Below are positions 43,909 through 55,406 of a stretch of 64,000 bases of DNA, piece after piece. The stretch comes from Apiosordaria backusii (taxonomy: Eukaryota > Ascomycota > Sordariomycetes > Sordariales > Lasiosphaeriaceae). Both the position numbers and the translations under genes were made by a program. The stretch's first letter is position 1, and each line of letters starts with the position of its first letter. The notes under the pieces are model-generated. The model did not search any database and was not told the DNA's origin. It saw only the letters and a program-made list of their open reading frames with translations. The DNA is taken from contig JAUKTV010000025.1 in the NCBI GenBank assembly GCA_030549205.1, positions 186,001-250,000 on the forward strand, in the 5' to 3' direction.

Positions 43909-44706
43909 ATGGATGACAGCACGCCATCAAGCGCGGCGCTAGCAACACTCTTGGTTGCTGCCATCATCTGGGGCGGGGTAGCCTTCATCGCCACAATCGC
44001 CATAGTTTGCTCGCGTCCAGCGTCAGAACAAGAAGCCGGGAAGGAAACATCATGTATGCCTTGTTTAGATGACGACTTCAAATGTTTGAGGTTCTGTCGC
44101 CGGGACTGTTGCTTGTTCCCGTGTTACTTCCTGATCTACTACATCTGTGTGTTTGTTTACCCGGCTGTCATTGTCGTGGGATTGGTTCTCCGGTTAGGTT
44201 CTGAAATTCTCAAGAAGGCTGGTGTCCGGACTTGCTGTGGGTATAAATTACCCTGCCTAAATCAACCCACGCCCAAGAAGAAGAACAAGACAAGGAGGAA
44301 GCCGCGCGTTGATCTGGAGGCTGGGAACCGCGGCGGGGATGGAAGTGGGGGTGGTCGAAGGCCTTCCGCAGTTGCAGGAGAAGGAGCGGCCCTTGGCACA
44401 GGTTTTGTGAGTTCTGCACCACAGCCTGAGGTCCCCATGGTGGCCGCGCCAAAAACGGCAAGGACGAATACGCCGAGGAATTCGAGGAACGGGTCGGCGG
44501 GGCCACGGAGGCCGTCAGGAGCGCAACAGTCGGAGCCTCGAACCTCGAGGAACTCGACAGGACCAAGGGGTAATCCAACAGCACAACAGGCTCGAATACA
44601 GGCTACACCGGCACCCTCTGGCCGCACAAGGGAAACAACAGAAGCCCCGCTCTCAGGAGACTCGGATCGGACGCCGCCTCCCAAGTATGAAGAATTGGAC
44701 CCATAG
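43909..44706 (+). CDS. Two-pass membrane protein with Cys-rich loop and PPxY tail (265 aa)
   Basis: Intronless. First membrane segment about residues 9-35 (ALATLLVAAIIWGGVAFIAT), then a Cys-rich loop (SCMPCLDDDFKCLRFCRRDC, about 48-67), second membrane segment about 70-95 (PCYFLIYYICVFVYPAVIVV), then CC-rich CCGYKLPC, a basic cluster PKKKNKTRRKPRVDLE and a 130-residue disordered Ser/Pro/Arg-rich tail. It ends with PPPKYEELDP, a PPxY motif in an acidic context, which in fungi binds the WW domains of the Rsp5/NEDD4 ubiquitin ligase. Hence probably a ligase adaptor or cargo at the plasma membrane or endosome (inference). Juxtamembrane cysteines are good palmitoylation candidates. Family not recognised. 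Confidence 0.75.
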   Translation: MDDSTPSSAALATLLVAAIIWGGVAFIATIAIVCSRPASEQEAGKETSCMPCLDDDFKCLRFCRRDCCLFPCYFLIYYICVFVYPAVIVVGLVLRLGSEILKKAGVRTCCGYKLPCLNQPTPKKKNKTRRKPRVDLEAGNRGGDGSGGGRRPSAVAGEGAALGTGFVSSAPQPEVPMVAAPKTARTNTPRNSRNGSAGPRRPSGAQQSEPRTSRNSTGPRGNPTAQQARIQATPAPSGRTRETTEAPLSGDSDRTPPPKYEELDP

Positions 44707-45159
44707 AGAGGGGCGGGAGCACCAAGATAAAAATGATTGCTGTTGGATGCGATGGTGACCTTGGGGGCATCCGTTTCCCTACACGCAAGTGTTTGGGGGT
44801 TGTAAGCTCTAGTTCAAGACAGATAATGGACATTAGAGCAAGCATGCATGGATCATCGTATATGCAGGCTGGTTGTGGCTTCTCCAATGCCCTCAGGATT
44901 CTGTTTGCACATTCTAGGAGCAGGAACAAAGCTCATAATACTTCGGACGGTGTTCTCTCCGTACTCTTGTGATCACTTAACGGCCGTGTCCCTGACCAGC
45001 GGTCCCGAAACGTGCATTTGAGAACCCCGAGATGTAGCATGGAGCTATTCTCAGATGTATATATAGATGTCCAGTTAGCCACTTATAAGTATACGGCTGC
45101 ATGAAGATAACCAGTACCCTCAACTTCACAGTCATTCACCTCACCATACGGCCCTCAAG
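44707..45159. other. Intergenic, promoter of BYS1-like gene
   Basis: Contains the TATA box at 45058-45066. Nothing else recognised. Confidence 0.4.
45058..45066 (+). promoter_or_regulatory. TATA box of the BYS1-like gene
   Basis: TATATATAG about 95 bp before the ATG at 45160, suggesting a strong inducible promoter. Confidence 0.45.
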
Positions 45160-45928
45160 ATGATCGTCCCTGTCATCGCCCTCCTTACCATCCTTAGCGG
45201 TTCCGTCGTCGGTGACCTGGTCGTGAACAACAACTGCAACGACAACGTGTACATCTTTCTTTCCGAGCACGGCAGCTGCAACTTTGGTAAAGGAGGCAGA
45301 TGCTTCCAGGATCCCTGGAACATCGCCCAGGGCGGATCTGAGCGCCTTGCCATCCGCAAGAGAGATATGGGTGTCAGTGTCAAAATGTCCAAGGGCGACC
45401 CCAGCTTCAAGTCCGGGCTCTTCCAGTTCGAGTATTGCTACACTGTTGACAGTGGGGTGTCTGACGGTCTTTTCTGGTGCGCCTGCCCCCAGCGCCTTGG
45501 TGATGATGATGATGAGTATCAGCTAACCAGGGCCACTTTCAAGGGATCTGAGCGATGTTGACGGCCGCGCTCCCAGTCTCGTTGGCAGTCCCTTCTTCCA
45601 CGATCATGTGAAGGTTACCCCTTCAGGCGCTGGCTTTGGTCAGGGAGACTGTGTCACCATCCGCTGCGAGGCTGACAAGGTCTGCCAAAACTCGTGTCAG
45701 TTTCCCAACGACAACGTCAACGTCAATTTCTGTCCTCTTGACACTGGAGACGTTACCATCGACCTCTGCTTGACCAAGCAGCAGCTTGACGAGGGCCATG
45801 ACCCGAGGATCCAGGACGGTGGGAACCAGCGTATGGGTGGGGGAGCTGGAGCACCGGATCCCGCGAATCCCCGACAGGGATGCAGTGGGAAAATTTACCC
45901 GGTACCTGTTGAACCTATACCGATGTGA
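45160..45928 (+). CDS. Secreted BYS1/thaumatin-like protein (233 aa, 2 exons)
   Basis: Exons 45160-45476 and 45544-45928; 67-bp intron (GTGCGC, CTAAC branch, AAG acceptor). Splicing restores DGLFWDLSDVDGRAPSLVGS from a frame that would otherwise stop at 45561. Signal peptide MIVPVIALLTILSGSVVG, then LVVNNNCNDNVYIFL, which is the family start (VxNNC..PVY). Later blocks are QFEYCYTVDSG, WDLSDVDG, and a Cys-rich end CVTIRCEADKVCQNSCQFP. These match the BYS1 (Blastomyces yeast-phase-specific) family, a fungal thaumatin-like group. The C-terminal 50 residues (GHDPRIQDGGNQRMGGGAG...) are Gly/Pro-rich and probably disordered. Role unknown; secreted, sometimes induced in morphogenesis. Confidence 0.85.
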
Positions 45929-46592
45929 AAATCATCACGGGCTCAACTTCTTCATTCCCTGCAGGGTCCTGGATGGACTTGGTGGTCAATGGACATCGCG
46001 AGTACTATCGGAAAGGAAATGTCGTCGACAGAGCAATAGTTACAAACTGAGTTAGCTACTTAAAATATCCAAAGAAAAGATAAAGACATTGATCGTTTCA
46101 GAAGACTCAAGTTGGTAATTTGACATGCCATGATCATGTGCTAGATTGATAACAGATAACAATTCTCCACCGCCGAGTCCCGAAGCCAGGGAAAAGCACG
46201 GATAGAGAATTCTTATCGATCCCTGAAAAGTGAGCTAAGAGTCCGGTAACAGTGATTTGATCATACGAACACAACCTGGAAATTTGATAGCAATGGGTCT
46301 TACTGGCGTCGTGGTACAGACCTTGACACCATGTGTGTGTACCTAAGTGGACTTTGCCCATCTTAGAAGAGAAATCCATAAGGCTGATCCACCGTGGCCA
46401 ATCACGGCACGCCAATTGATCGCGAGATGCCCCTCATCTTGGGGACCCACCCACCTCCACCCCTCCGACTTGTGCCGCGGCCGTCCAACCGATCGGAACA
46501 CGCAACTCATCGGCCATCATCCTTTCACACGACCGAGACCAAGGTGAACCCTTCTTGCAGCTCCCCGATCTCTCACAATCGCCGTACCAAAC
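45929..46592. other. Intergenic
   Basis: 3' flank of BYS1-like gene and promoter of the next; no gene is supported. Confidence 0.4.
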
Positions 46593-47354
46593 ATGGGCAT
46601 CATCCGCAAAACATTCACCACTGCCTTCCTGGCCACAGCTGGGACCATTGGGTATCTTGGCGCAACCACCAGGCTTGAGAGCCCGCTGCCTGAAGATGAC
46701 CCCCTATGGCGTTCAAAGAGCTACACCAAGTACAACCACCATCAAAATGCCTCAACTCAAGACCTCGTCTACAAGCGCATTCCACTCGATAAGATCAAGC
46801 CCGAGCTCCTCCAGCACGAAGGCGACCTCGCCCTGGAGTTTTGCCGTGGTGTCTGGGGCGGATTAGGTGAAGCTCACCCTCCCTCCACCAGTCACTAACA
46901 AACCACGCCATCCTTTTTCGGAACTAACTTTACATTTCCTGCAGGATATCGCTTTCAACGGGCCTACCTCGCCCGGAAATACCAGGGACCTGCCACTGCC
47001 TCTCAGCTATGGACCACTGACCAGCTATCCAAGTCGACGTATGAGCCAGGGACACAGCTGACTGACCATTTCGAGGTTGTTGAGAAGACTCCGACTGAGA
47101 TTATTGTCCGCTGCGGTGATACCCCGAGGAATGCAGGACCCCGCGAGTCAGATGGTCTTTTCGTCATCAGTGCCAGTGTGGACAGAGCTCGTGGCGAGGT
47201 CGTTCTTGGGCTCAAGAGCTGCTTCTTCAACGGTAACACCAGAGTTGAGGGCATTCAAGGCCCCATGCCCGGCTGGATGGAAGAGCTACATAGATGGTAT
47301 TCCCGTTTTTGGCTTGTTACAGGGTCTTGGAAGGTTACGTCCTCCTTTTTGTGA
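46593..47354 (+). CDS. Conserved fungal protein with N-terminal membrane anchor (227 aa, 2 exons)
   Basis: Exons 46593-46866 and 46945-47354; 78-bp intron (GTGAAG, CTAAC, CTGCAG). Start MGIIRKTFTTAFLATAGTIGYLGATT is a hydrophobic N-terminal anchor or mitochondrial-type leader (Arg/Lys before the hydrophobic stretch). Following blocks: DDPLWRSKSYTKYNHHQN, FCRGVWGGLGYRFQRAYLAR (across the splice), TYEPGTQLTDHFEVVEKTP, EIIVRCGDTP, DGLFVISASVDRARGEVVL, PMPGWMEELHRWYSRFWLVT. The layout is that of a widespread but uncharacterised Pezizomycotina family with a lipid-binding-like beta domain; I do not know its activity. Confidence 0.8.
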
Positions 47355-48157
47355 TTGGGCTTTGTGTGAGCCCCTCTCTTTTTGTCTTGGTTGTCTTGGT
47401 TCCTACTACCTAGCTTGTCACTACAGTTTCTCGCACGTTTTGCTCAGCGTTTTGGAGACAGACCTCTACCTGGATACAGACATCTATCTACAGTACATAC
47501 ACCGCAATTTCACAAAGTCTCACTTCTTATTGGCCTTTCTCCTGGAGCTCAATCACTGTAAGAATCTCGGGTTGGATCAATGACGCTTCCCGATGTCTTC
47601 GGACGCGGATGTGGAGATCATCAGCGGGGTAAGCGGGGTAAACGGGGCCATCCCGCCTTATCGAACCGCTCCAAACCACCCACCCTGCATCCGACCAGGG
47701 AGTGGTCTGTTCTTGCATGATATACCAGGATGCCTGTTCATACTAGTGTGAGACGTCCAGCAAGTGTCACCGAAGCCCATGCATATCAGGGCGAACAGAC
47801 GGATGATGAGGAAAGAGGTTCACGTGGGGACACAGGATCCCGCCACCACGAACACCACAGTCGACGGCAGTCAACGGTACACGGGATTGGACACACACAC
47901 ACACACACACACCCAAGAAGCGGGAGCGAACCCACCATCTGACTGCGGTTTTTAGGAACAAATTGGGCTAACCATCCCGTATCTTGACCTGTCTTATCCT
48001 TATCACTGATCAGGCGGAGAAGCTGTTGTTTCTCGCCCTGCACTCCGCTTCAAGTATTATTTTCGATACCTATATCAAAGGGATATTCCCTTGAATTAAC
48101 CCCTTTTTCTCTCATCAAGCAACACGGCAAGATACACACACTCGCCACACCCTCATC
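47355..48157. other. Intergenic with (CA)n microsatellite
   Basis: An 11-unit CA repeat lies at 47891-47912. A TATATC at 48071 is the probable TATA box of the amine oxidase. No gene. Confidence 0.5.
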
Positions 48158-50545
48158 ATGGTTGCCAACCAAGACACAAAGGCCTCTCAGGCCCCAGTCA
48201 TCCAGACCGACAACACTGCTGCTGTCAAGGCTGCTATCGTTTCCAGCGAAACCACCAAGGCTGCGGCGCTAACACATCCTCTCGGGCCTCTTACTGGTGA
48301 GGAGATCATCAAGGGTGCGGACTTGATTAGATCTGTCTGGCCTGAGGGCACCAAGTTGCAGTTCAAGGTCAACACTCTTCATGAGCCGGAGAAGAAGCTT
48401 CTTGCTCCTTGGCTTGCTGCTGAGAGGGCTGGGGAGAAGCCTGCGCCGCTTAATCGCAAGAGTTTTATTGTTTACACCCTTAGGGGCACTGTAAGTCTCT
48501 TTTACTTGGGAATGATGTGGGTGATTCATGCTGATCTGATACCACAGCACAATGTTCACGAGGCGGTTGTCAACTTGACCGCCAACAAGGTTGAGTTCAA
48601 TGCCAAGCTGGGACCTTTCCAGCATCCTAACAGCGTTATGGCTGAGCTTGAGGAGGTTGAGAAGGCCGTGCTGGAGATCCCCGAGGTGAAGGCTGAGATT
48701 GCGAAACTGGGCCTTCCTGAAGGGGCGGTGGTTGTGATGGATCCTTGGATTTATGGTATGGCTTCCTCCCCCGCTCACTTTTGTTGGATGGCGATGAGCT
48801 AACAAGCTCTACAGGTGCTGACGGTCTCAAGGAGGCCAAGTTCTTCGACGGCAAGCGCATAATGCAATGCAACCTCTACCTCCGCGACCCCAATAACTCG
48901 TCAGAGGAGGACAGCTGCCACTACTCTTTCCCTCTTCCCGTCTCTCCCGTCATTGACCCTGCCACCCTGGAGCTGGTTCGTATTGACATCATGCCCACTG
49001 GTCATGACGAGACGATCAAACCATTCACCTACAAGGAGCGCCCGGCAAACGAGTACATCCCCGAAGCTCACACCATGCGCACCGACCTCAAGCCCCTCCA
49101 GGTCGCCCAACCCGAGGGCGCCTCCTTCACCGTCAAGCCCTTCTCCGAGCTCGGTCGCACACTCAAGTGGCAGAAGTGGGATTTCAAGGTCGGTTTCAAC
49201 CAGAGAGAGGGCATGGTTCTCTACGACATGCACTACGACAACCGCCCCCTCTTCTACCGTCTCAGCTTGTCTGACATGGCCATCCCCTACGGCGACCCTC
49301 GCAACCCCTTCCACCGCAAGTGCGCGTTTGACCTTGGTGATGTTGGCGCGGGGTTGACGGCGAATAACCTACAGCTTGGGTGTGATTGCCTGGGTAGTAT
49401 TTACTACATCTCCTCCGTTCTCGGCAACGCGGAGGGCAAGCCAGTCGATGCGCCAAATGTGGTCTGCATCCACGAGCAGGATTCTGGTCTGTTGTGGAAA
49501 CACACCAACTACCGCACCAACCGCGCGGTTGTCGTTCGTAATCGCGAACTCGTCCTACAGTCGATCCTGACCGTGAGCAACTACGAGTACATCCTCGCCT
49601 TTATCTTCAACCAGGCAGGTGATATCACCTACGAAGTCCGGGCCACCGGAATTTTGTCCACTCAACCCCTCGACTTGGAGTTGACCGAAGTCCCTCACCC
49701 TTTCGGCACCGTCGTCCACCCCGGCGTTCTTGGGGGTTACCATCAGCATTTCTTCTCTCTGAGAGTCGACCCGATGATCGATGGCCACGGCAACCAGGTC
49801 GCTTATGAGGAAGCGGAGGCACTGCCCCGGGACCCGAAGCTCAACCCCCATGGTCATGGGTACATTGTCAAGAAGACGGTCATTGACACCACGGGAGGGT
49901 ACGACTTGGCCCCGAGCAAGAACAGGACGTTCAAGATTTTGAACCCGTCGGTCAAGAACACTGTCAACAAGCTGCCGGTGGGCTACAAGGTTCACGTCCC
50001 GCCCTTCCAGCCGATTTTGGCGGATAAGGATAGCTACCACTACAAGCGGGCCGAGTTTGCGGATAGAAGCTTTTACGTGACCAAGTATGCCGAGGGGGAG
50101 CTGTTCGCGGGGGGCAAGTATACCAACCAGAGCCATGGTGGGACGGGTGTGAGGAGCTGGGCGGAGAGGAGGGAGGATTTGAGCAAGGAGCAGGACCCGG
50201 TTTTGTGGGTGAACTTTGGTATTAACCGTGAGTACTCCCTTTGTCATCATTTTTTCTACTCTATGATCGGGGGTGCCGCCCTGGGATTGTACGTCTGGGC
50301 GCAAATGGCTAACAAATTTTGTTGCAGATATCCCAAGAGTGGAGGATTTTCCCGTTATGCCGATGGAGATGTTGAAGGTGATGTTGAGACCGGTCAATTT
50401 CTTTGACAAGAACCCCGCGCTGGATGTGCCATCCTCCAAGCAGTCCTTCAACCGCAGTGTCGGATTGAACACTGAGGACGAGCTCGCCAAAAAGGTTGAG
50501 GGGTTGGCGGTTTCTGGGGGTGAGATGAAGGGGTGCTGCGCTTAG
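48158..50545 (+). CDS. Copper amine oxidase (primary-amine oxidase, 723 aa, 4 exons)
   Basis: Exons 48158-48490, 48548-48755, 48815-50227 and 50328-50545. The enzyme oxidises primary amines to aldehyde, NH3 and H2O2 using Cu(II) and topaquinone. The cofactor precursor is Tyr437 in TVSNYEYI (T-x-x-N-Y-(D/E)-Y). The catalytic base is Asp353 in CAFDLGDVGAG, and copper ligands are His490 and His492 in GYHQHFFSL and His652 in NFGINHIPRVED. His652 is encoded across the last intron (C|AT), so correct splicing is needed for a copper site. The N2/N3 domains occupy about residues 35-240. It ends GGEMKGCCA; no clear peroxisomal signal. Spacings between the active-site residues match characterised yeast enzymes. 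This is the last gene before the AT-rich block. Confidence 0.95.
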
Positions 50546-50659
50546 AGCGACGTCGCTTCTCATACCTAGGTAGCAGGTGGTTGAATGGGTTTTTCTTCTT
50601 TGGTCCATTTTGGCTTATTTTTCTTAGATTTGCGCATATGCATGAGGCGAGACTTTCCC

Positions 50660-50965
50660 AGTGCCTGCCCGCTAAGCTGCAGCGGCCTAAAGGGGAAGAG
50701 AGAGCCGAAAGAAAAAAACCGACGGCTATATCGTCTTCTGAACGACCTGATCAGTATCTAGCGATAGGCCTTAAAGAAACATGTACTTTAATACTTACCT
50801 GTTAAACTATAGCGGTTTAAAAAGGAAGAAAAAGCCGAAAGAAAAAAAACTAATAGTTATATTACCTTTTAAATAATCTACATAATATTTAATAATAGCC
50901 TTTAAAAAAACATATATTTTAATACTTACCTATTAAATTATAATAGCCTATAAAAGAAAGGAAAA
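50660..50965 (+). repeat. 130-bp tandem array, left (about 2.5-3 copies)
   Basis: The phrase CTAAGCT(A/G)(T/C)AG(T/C)(G)GCCTA recurs at 50672, 50802 and 50933 (spacing 130-131), followed in each copy by GAAAGAAAAAA and CTATAT. The first copy is GC-rich, the third almost purely AT, with the changes being C to T and G to A. The same unit forms the array at 60.06 kb in the same orientation. Confidence 0.85.
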
Positions 50966-52544
50966 TTAAAAGATAAACGTAATTTTAAATTTTTAATAAA
51001 ACTTAAGATTTATGAAAGTTAATTTATAATTTTTTAAACTTTATTTAGATATAAATATTCGAATTCTTTAAATAAATTAATTTAACGTTAACTTTATTAA
51101 ACTATTTTTAAAACTTTTAAAAACTTTCTTGAAATTTAAAAATCGTAATAATAATTATAATCTATTACTTTTTATTAAAATAGAAAATTGATATAGGAAC
51201 TAGGGGATTAATTAATAAGATAAGACTATTAAATTAAATAAAGAATAGACTTACTTACCGAGCTGCCTTGCATTTTTAAGTTTACTTTATATTTATAAGC
51301 TTATTTAAAAATATTATAAAGTATAAACTTTTACTTTTTAAATTTATTATTTTTTACTATACTTTTTATACCCTTATAGCTTTTGAAAAATAACTATAAC
51401 TATTAATTAATTTACTATTATTAATTATAAATAACTTTATTTTAATTAAATTAAACTATTTATATCCTTTTATTAATTATTGTATTATTAAAAGGTTATT
51501 ATTTAAATAATTATTAAGTTAATTAAGTTACTAATACTCAATATTGGGGTAGTACTGAAAAGTGTGGTAAAAGGTGATAGATTCGGAAGACCTTTATAGC
51601 TTGCAAGCTTCCCACTTAAGCAGGTATGGGACCCACACCAAAGGTAGGGCAAGCGGGGCAAGTGAAAGCCCCCTGGCCTATGCTTACAAGCTAATAAAGA
51701 TAGAGCTCCGCAATTGACCAAAGCTCCTTATTTAATCTATCAACCTTATCTTATCTATAGACCTATTTTTCAGGTATTAAATACCGGCGTAATAAAAACC
51801 TCCAACAACTTCGTTAAGAATAGCCTTAGTTTTCCTTACTAAGTCTTATATAGCCGCAAAGTTCTTCCTTTAACAATACATTCTTCTCTATCTTCCTTTA
51901 TACTTACTTTATCCTTCTTATTCTTTTTAATATTCTTTACTATAACTTCCTCTCTTTCCTTTACTTTCTTTTCATCAACAATAATCTTATAAAAACAACT
52001 AAGCTTATAATATAAAATATTAAAAACTATAGGTAAGGTCAAGCTTACTATTTACTTGGATACTTATAGCAAAATAGTAAACACTTCTAAAACAAATATT
52101 GTCTTCTTATATATATTAATATAAAGACTATTAGATTTAACAGTAGGCGCTTTCTTCTATCGGTCTTAATATTCTTAAATTAATCGTTAAAAGTAACAGA
52201 ATTCTTCGCTTAATTTCCATTCGTTAATGTAATTACCCTATCCTTTCTACTTAATTAAATACTTAAAGGCACCATTCGGTTTTCTATTATACTTAATAAT
52301 ACATTTAACTTTATACTATAGTCTATTGTTATTAGAATCGTCAGATTAACTCTTTTCAATAGGGCCAGACGGTAGTTCGTTATAATCGAATGGATTATCT
52401 CCTTTAAAAGTAATTAATAACTATACGATTAATACTATAAAATAAATTTTTATAATATTAGAAAGCTCTAATTTATATACTAAATAGCCTACTTTTTTAA
52501 TAATCTTAAAAGGTTCCAACCTCTATTACAATTACTTTTGTTAA
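50966..52544. other. AT-rich RIP-like DNA with a GC island at 51535-51725
   Basis: About 80 % A+T, stop-filled in all frames, no gene. The island 51535-51725 contains a GGGGCAAGTGAAAGCCCC hairpin and is much less mutated than its surroundings. Confidence 0.6.
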
Positions 52545-53630
52545 ACTAGGTCCCTGCGAGGCCTAGTTTACAGTGGGTGGCTGCTATTATACTACGTGGT
52601 GGTAATTTCCTGACACTTGACCTACAGGCCAAGTATGGGGGAAAGGAAAGCCCACCCGTCAGCTACCCGGCATTTGCCGAGCACCTTATCTTACTGTAGG
52701 GCTATTCAAAGGCCTGCATCCCGCTAACCAGTGGGCCAAACCGCCTGTAATTTTATATTCAGGCTACTAAGGCCCACTACTATGGGCAGTATAAGTGGCC
52801 TAACCCTAACCCTACGATGACCCGCACTTTGGGTTGAGGGTGTCGGGTTTCGCGGCCCTTTTGTATGGCTGTGACGGCATCTGCAGTCCTGAGCCTGCAG
52901 CCGTCTTCCGGCAACTGCCCGGCACTGACGTGCCCCACCTTGACAGTTGCCCCACAGTGGCCCCACCTTCCTGTAGAGTATTTAGCTGAGGCTTGCAGGC
53001 CTGCACCTTGCAGATCCTGCAACCTACTTTTGTATTACAAAGGTCTACCCAACAGTGCCCTGTGCCTCCGGAGTGCCCTGCCGTGACAATGGCCGTGAGT
53101 TGATTTTTAGAGAGCTGTGAACCACGCTAACTTAGCTGCCTGTAAGACCTGTAGCCAACCACTGGGCTGGCCAAATTGGCCAAGAATTGGTATGTCTATA
53201 GTTAAGTAGGTATATTATTACTATACTAAATTATAGGCCTGTGGGCCCTGTGGGTCGGGAGCTACAGAGGGCTTGGCAAGTGGTTTACAGGGCTTGGCAA
53301 ACCTCAGGGTCAACCAAGCCGTACTCTGGCCCATCTGCCCGCTGGGGTGTGCGAGGCACCGCACGTCAGTCGGTGGGTATGTGGTAGAGGTCGAGTACGA
53401 ACCCTACTACAGAGATTATTACAGTGGATTTACAGAAGGCTAGCACTACAATACAATTGTTTACCCACTATATTTCTGTCCTGCAGCACCTACAAGGTGC
53501 TGTATTCTAGTACCCCAGCACTGAGCTATAGGTATCACGCGTAAGACTTCCGCTGCACTGTGAGCTAGTGTGTGAGCACTAATTACAGGGCTCTTAGGCC
53601 TGTAATTGGCCATACCTATTCTAATAATAT
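52545..53630 (+). mobile_element. MITE-like element, left copy (with extra internal segments)
   Basis: GC-richer island in RIP DNA. From about 52790 (TATAAGTGGCC) it matches, in reverse orientation, the copy at 59500-59945: shared are ACGATGACCCGC, GGTTTCGCGGC, TTTTGTATGGC, GTGAGTTGATTTTTAG, and a continuous 315-bp block 53307-53621. It has two extra segments (about 52868-53090 and 53112-53306) missing from the other copy. It ends GGCCATACCTATTC, which mirrors the GGATAGGTAT-type start of the other copy, so terminal inverted repeats are likely. No transposase gene. Confidence 0.6.
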
Positions 53631-53639
53631 TTAATTACT

Positions 53640-55405
53640 TTATAATTAAAAGTGTATAATTAGAAACCAGCTACGTTGTACTGTTAAATCTGGCCTAAGT
53701 TAAAAATCTAATTATTTGCCGATTAATGGTAGTAAATTGTCTATTCTCTGCGGAGGTACATTAGATGCTCCTAGTAACCTTAATGGTAGTAATAATAGGT
53801 TAGGTAATAAAAATAATGTCTATTGTCTTTTAAAAGATCCTTTTAACCTTCTAAAGTAAGGTAGAGATTTAGATAACTGCGACTACCGTTATTGTAGTAT
53901 AGAAACTGCTAATTCTATAATTACTAATTTCTTTAATAGTGTTAAGATTAAGAAAGAAGATATAGGCCTGTTTTGGCCCAGTTATAAAGACCTTAATAAT
54001 ATAGGTATAGTATTAAAGAGTAAGACGGTTATTTTTATAGACGTTTTTTATTTTATTAACTATATTTTTTTTTTTTAAAGGAAGAGGAGATTTATAAATT
54101 TACTAAGTAGTAGATTATTTCTTTCTTTTAATTAATCTTAATAGGTATAGTAATACTTTAGTAGAATAATAAGATATTTAGCGTTTTATATAAGGATATG
54201 CGTTAAAAGGGACTGTAAGCTATATTGATAGTATTGAAAATACGATTTACGCCTAATCTAGCTATTACTATTAAGTTATTTTATACCAGATCTCTTACCT
54301 TTAAGGATATTGCTTATAACGAATGGGCTTTGCTTTAGTTTATTTAGAAAATGTTACGTTATATTTAGGCTATTAGTACTGTTTTTAATAATAATGCTAG
54401 TTGGTTTAGAGTTATAATGTAGATTTGGTTATCGATTGATATTTGGATTAAGCAGTATTTACTTGTTCTATTGTGTTATAAAGAATTGAGCGATTATATA
54501 CTTAGAGTTAAGGATGTAAGAGTAGTACTATTGGCAGTAGCTTCTGACTGTTACTTTTATATTATTGTAAAGAAATACTTTAATAATACTCCTACTTAGT
54601 AGCCCTATAACGATATATAAGATTCTAATTAGTTTTATTTTTTACGTTTTTTTTAACGCTCTTTCTATAATAAAAATAAGTATCGGAACTTACGTAATAA
54701 TAGAAATAGAAACCCTTATAATGATAAAGAAGAAGGCCGCCTTTGCAATTTCGATTAAGACTGAGTTTAAGATTATGATTAAGCTTGTGATTGTGACTGT
54801 AATTATAATTGTGGTTCTAATAGGATTAAGTTAGACCGGAACGACTGAGGTAAGTGAGATAAGAAGTTAAATCGAGTTTATTAGGAAAAAGATATTAAAG
54901 GTAAAATCGAAGCTAGCGTTAAGAGCGAATTTAACGATAATTATTATAATACTAAGGCTAAGATGTCTTGCTTTATTTTTAACGTCAGTAAGTTTTATAT
55001 TAAATATTATTAGTAGTTCTTTACTATAGAAGAAACTTCCAATTACTGTAAGCAGTGCTGCAGTATATTAGAAGTTTATGTTGAATTATTTAGTAAGTAT
55101 TTAAAGAATATTAAAAAGTGTATTTATAGTTATTATTGTAAAGTTTTTAAGTTTTGTAATACATTGTTTAAGTACCTTAAGGTTTGCGAGAACGTAGTTA
55201 AAGGCTTCATTTGCCTTACCGTAGCTAACCCTGAGATCGATAACTTTTTTTTAATTTATTAAAATGCCCTTTAGCTTTTAGGTAAATTTAAAGTTAAAGA
55301 AACGCTATTGTTTGATATTGAGGAAAACGATTAAAATCTTAACTTTAGCTTTACTTATTTATGTACGTTAATTAAGTTTAAGATTAATAATAAAGACTTA
55401 GAAAC
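53640..55405 (+). pseudogene. RIP-mutated gypsy-type gag remnant
   Basis: Between heavy stop codons a Gag-like protein trace can be read on the plus strand: DIGLFWPSYKDLNNIGIVLK with SKTVIFIDVFYF, then a degraded central part, and near 55040-55200 a Cys-rich stretch (YCKQCCSIL .. CIYSYYCKVFKFCN). This resembles the gag/zinc-finger part of fungal retroelements in front of a Ty3/gypsy pol. Extreme C-to-T bias and stops indicate RIP. Not functional. Confidence 0.5.
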
Positions 55406-55406
55406 T

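Noticed and set aside
47827..47955. Thr/His repeat frames over the CA microsatellite
   Set aside because: Artefact of the dinucleotide repeat.
49555..50490. 311-aa minus-strand frame in the amine oxidase
   Set aside because: Antisense shadow; active-site motifs are all on the plus strand.
53347..53544. 65-aa frame conserved with 59587-59784 considered as a gene
   Set aside because: Conservation is explained by the underlying nucleotide repeat; no longer gene context.
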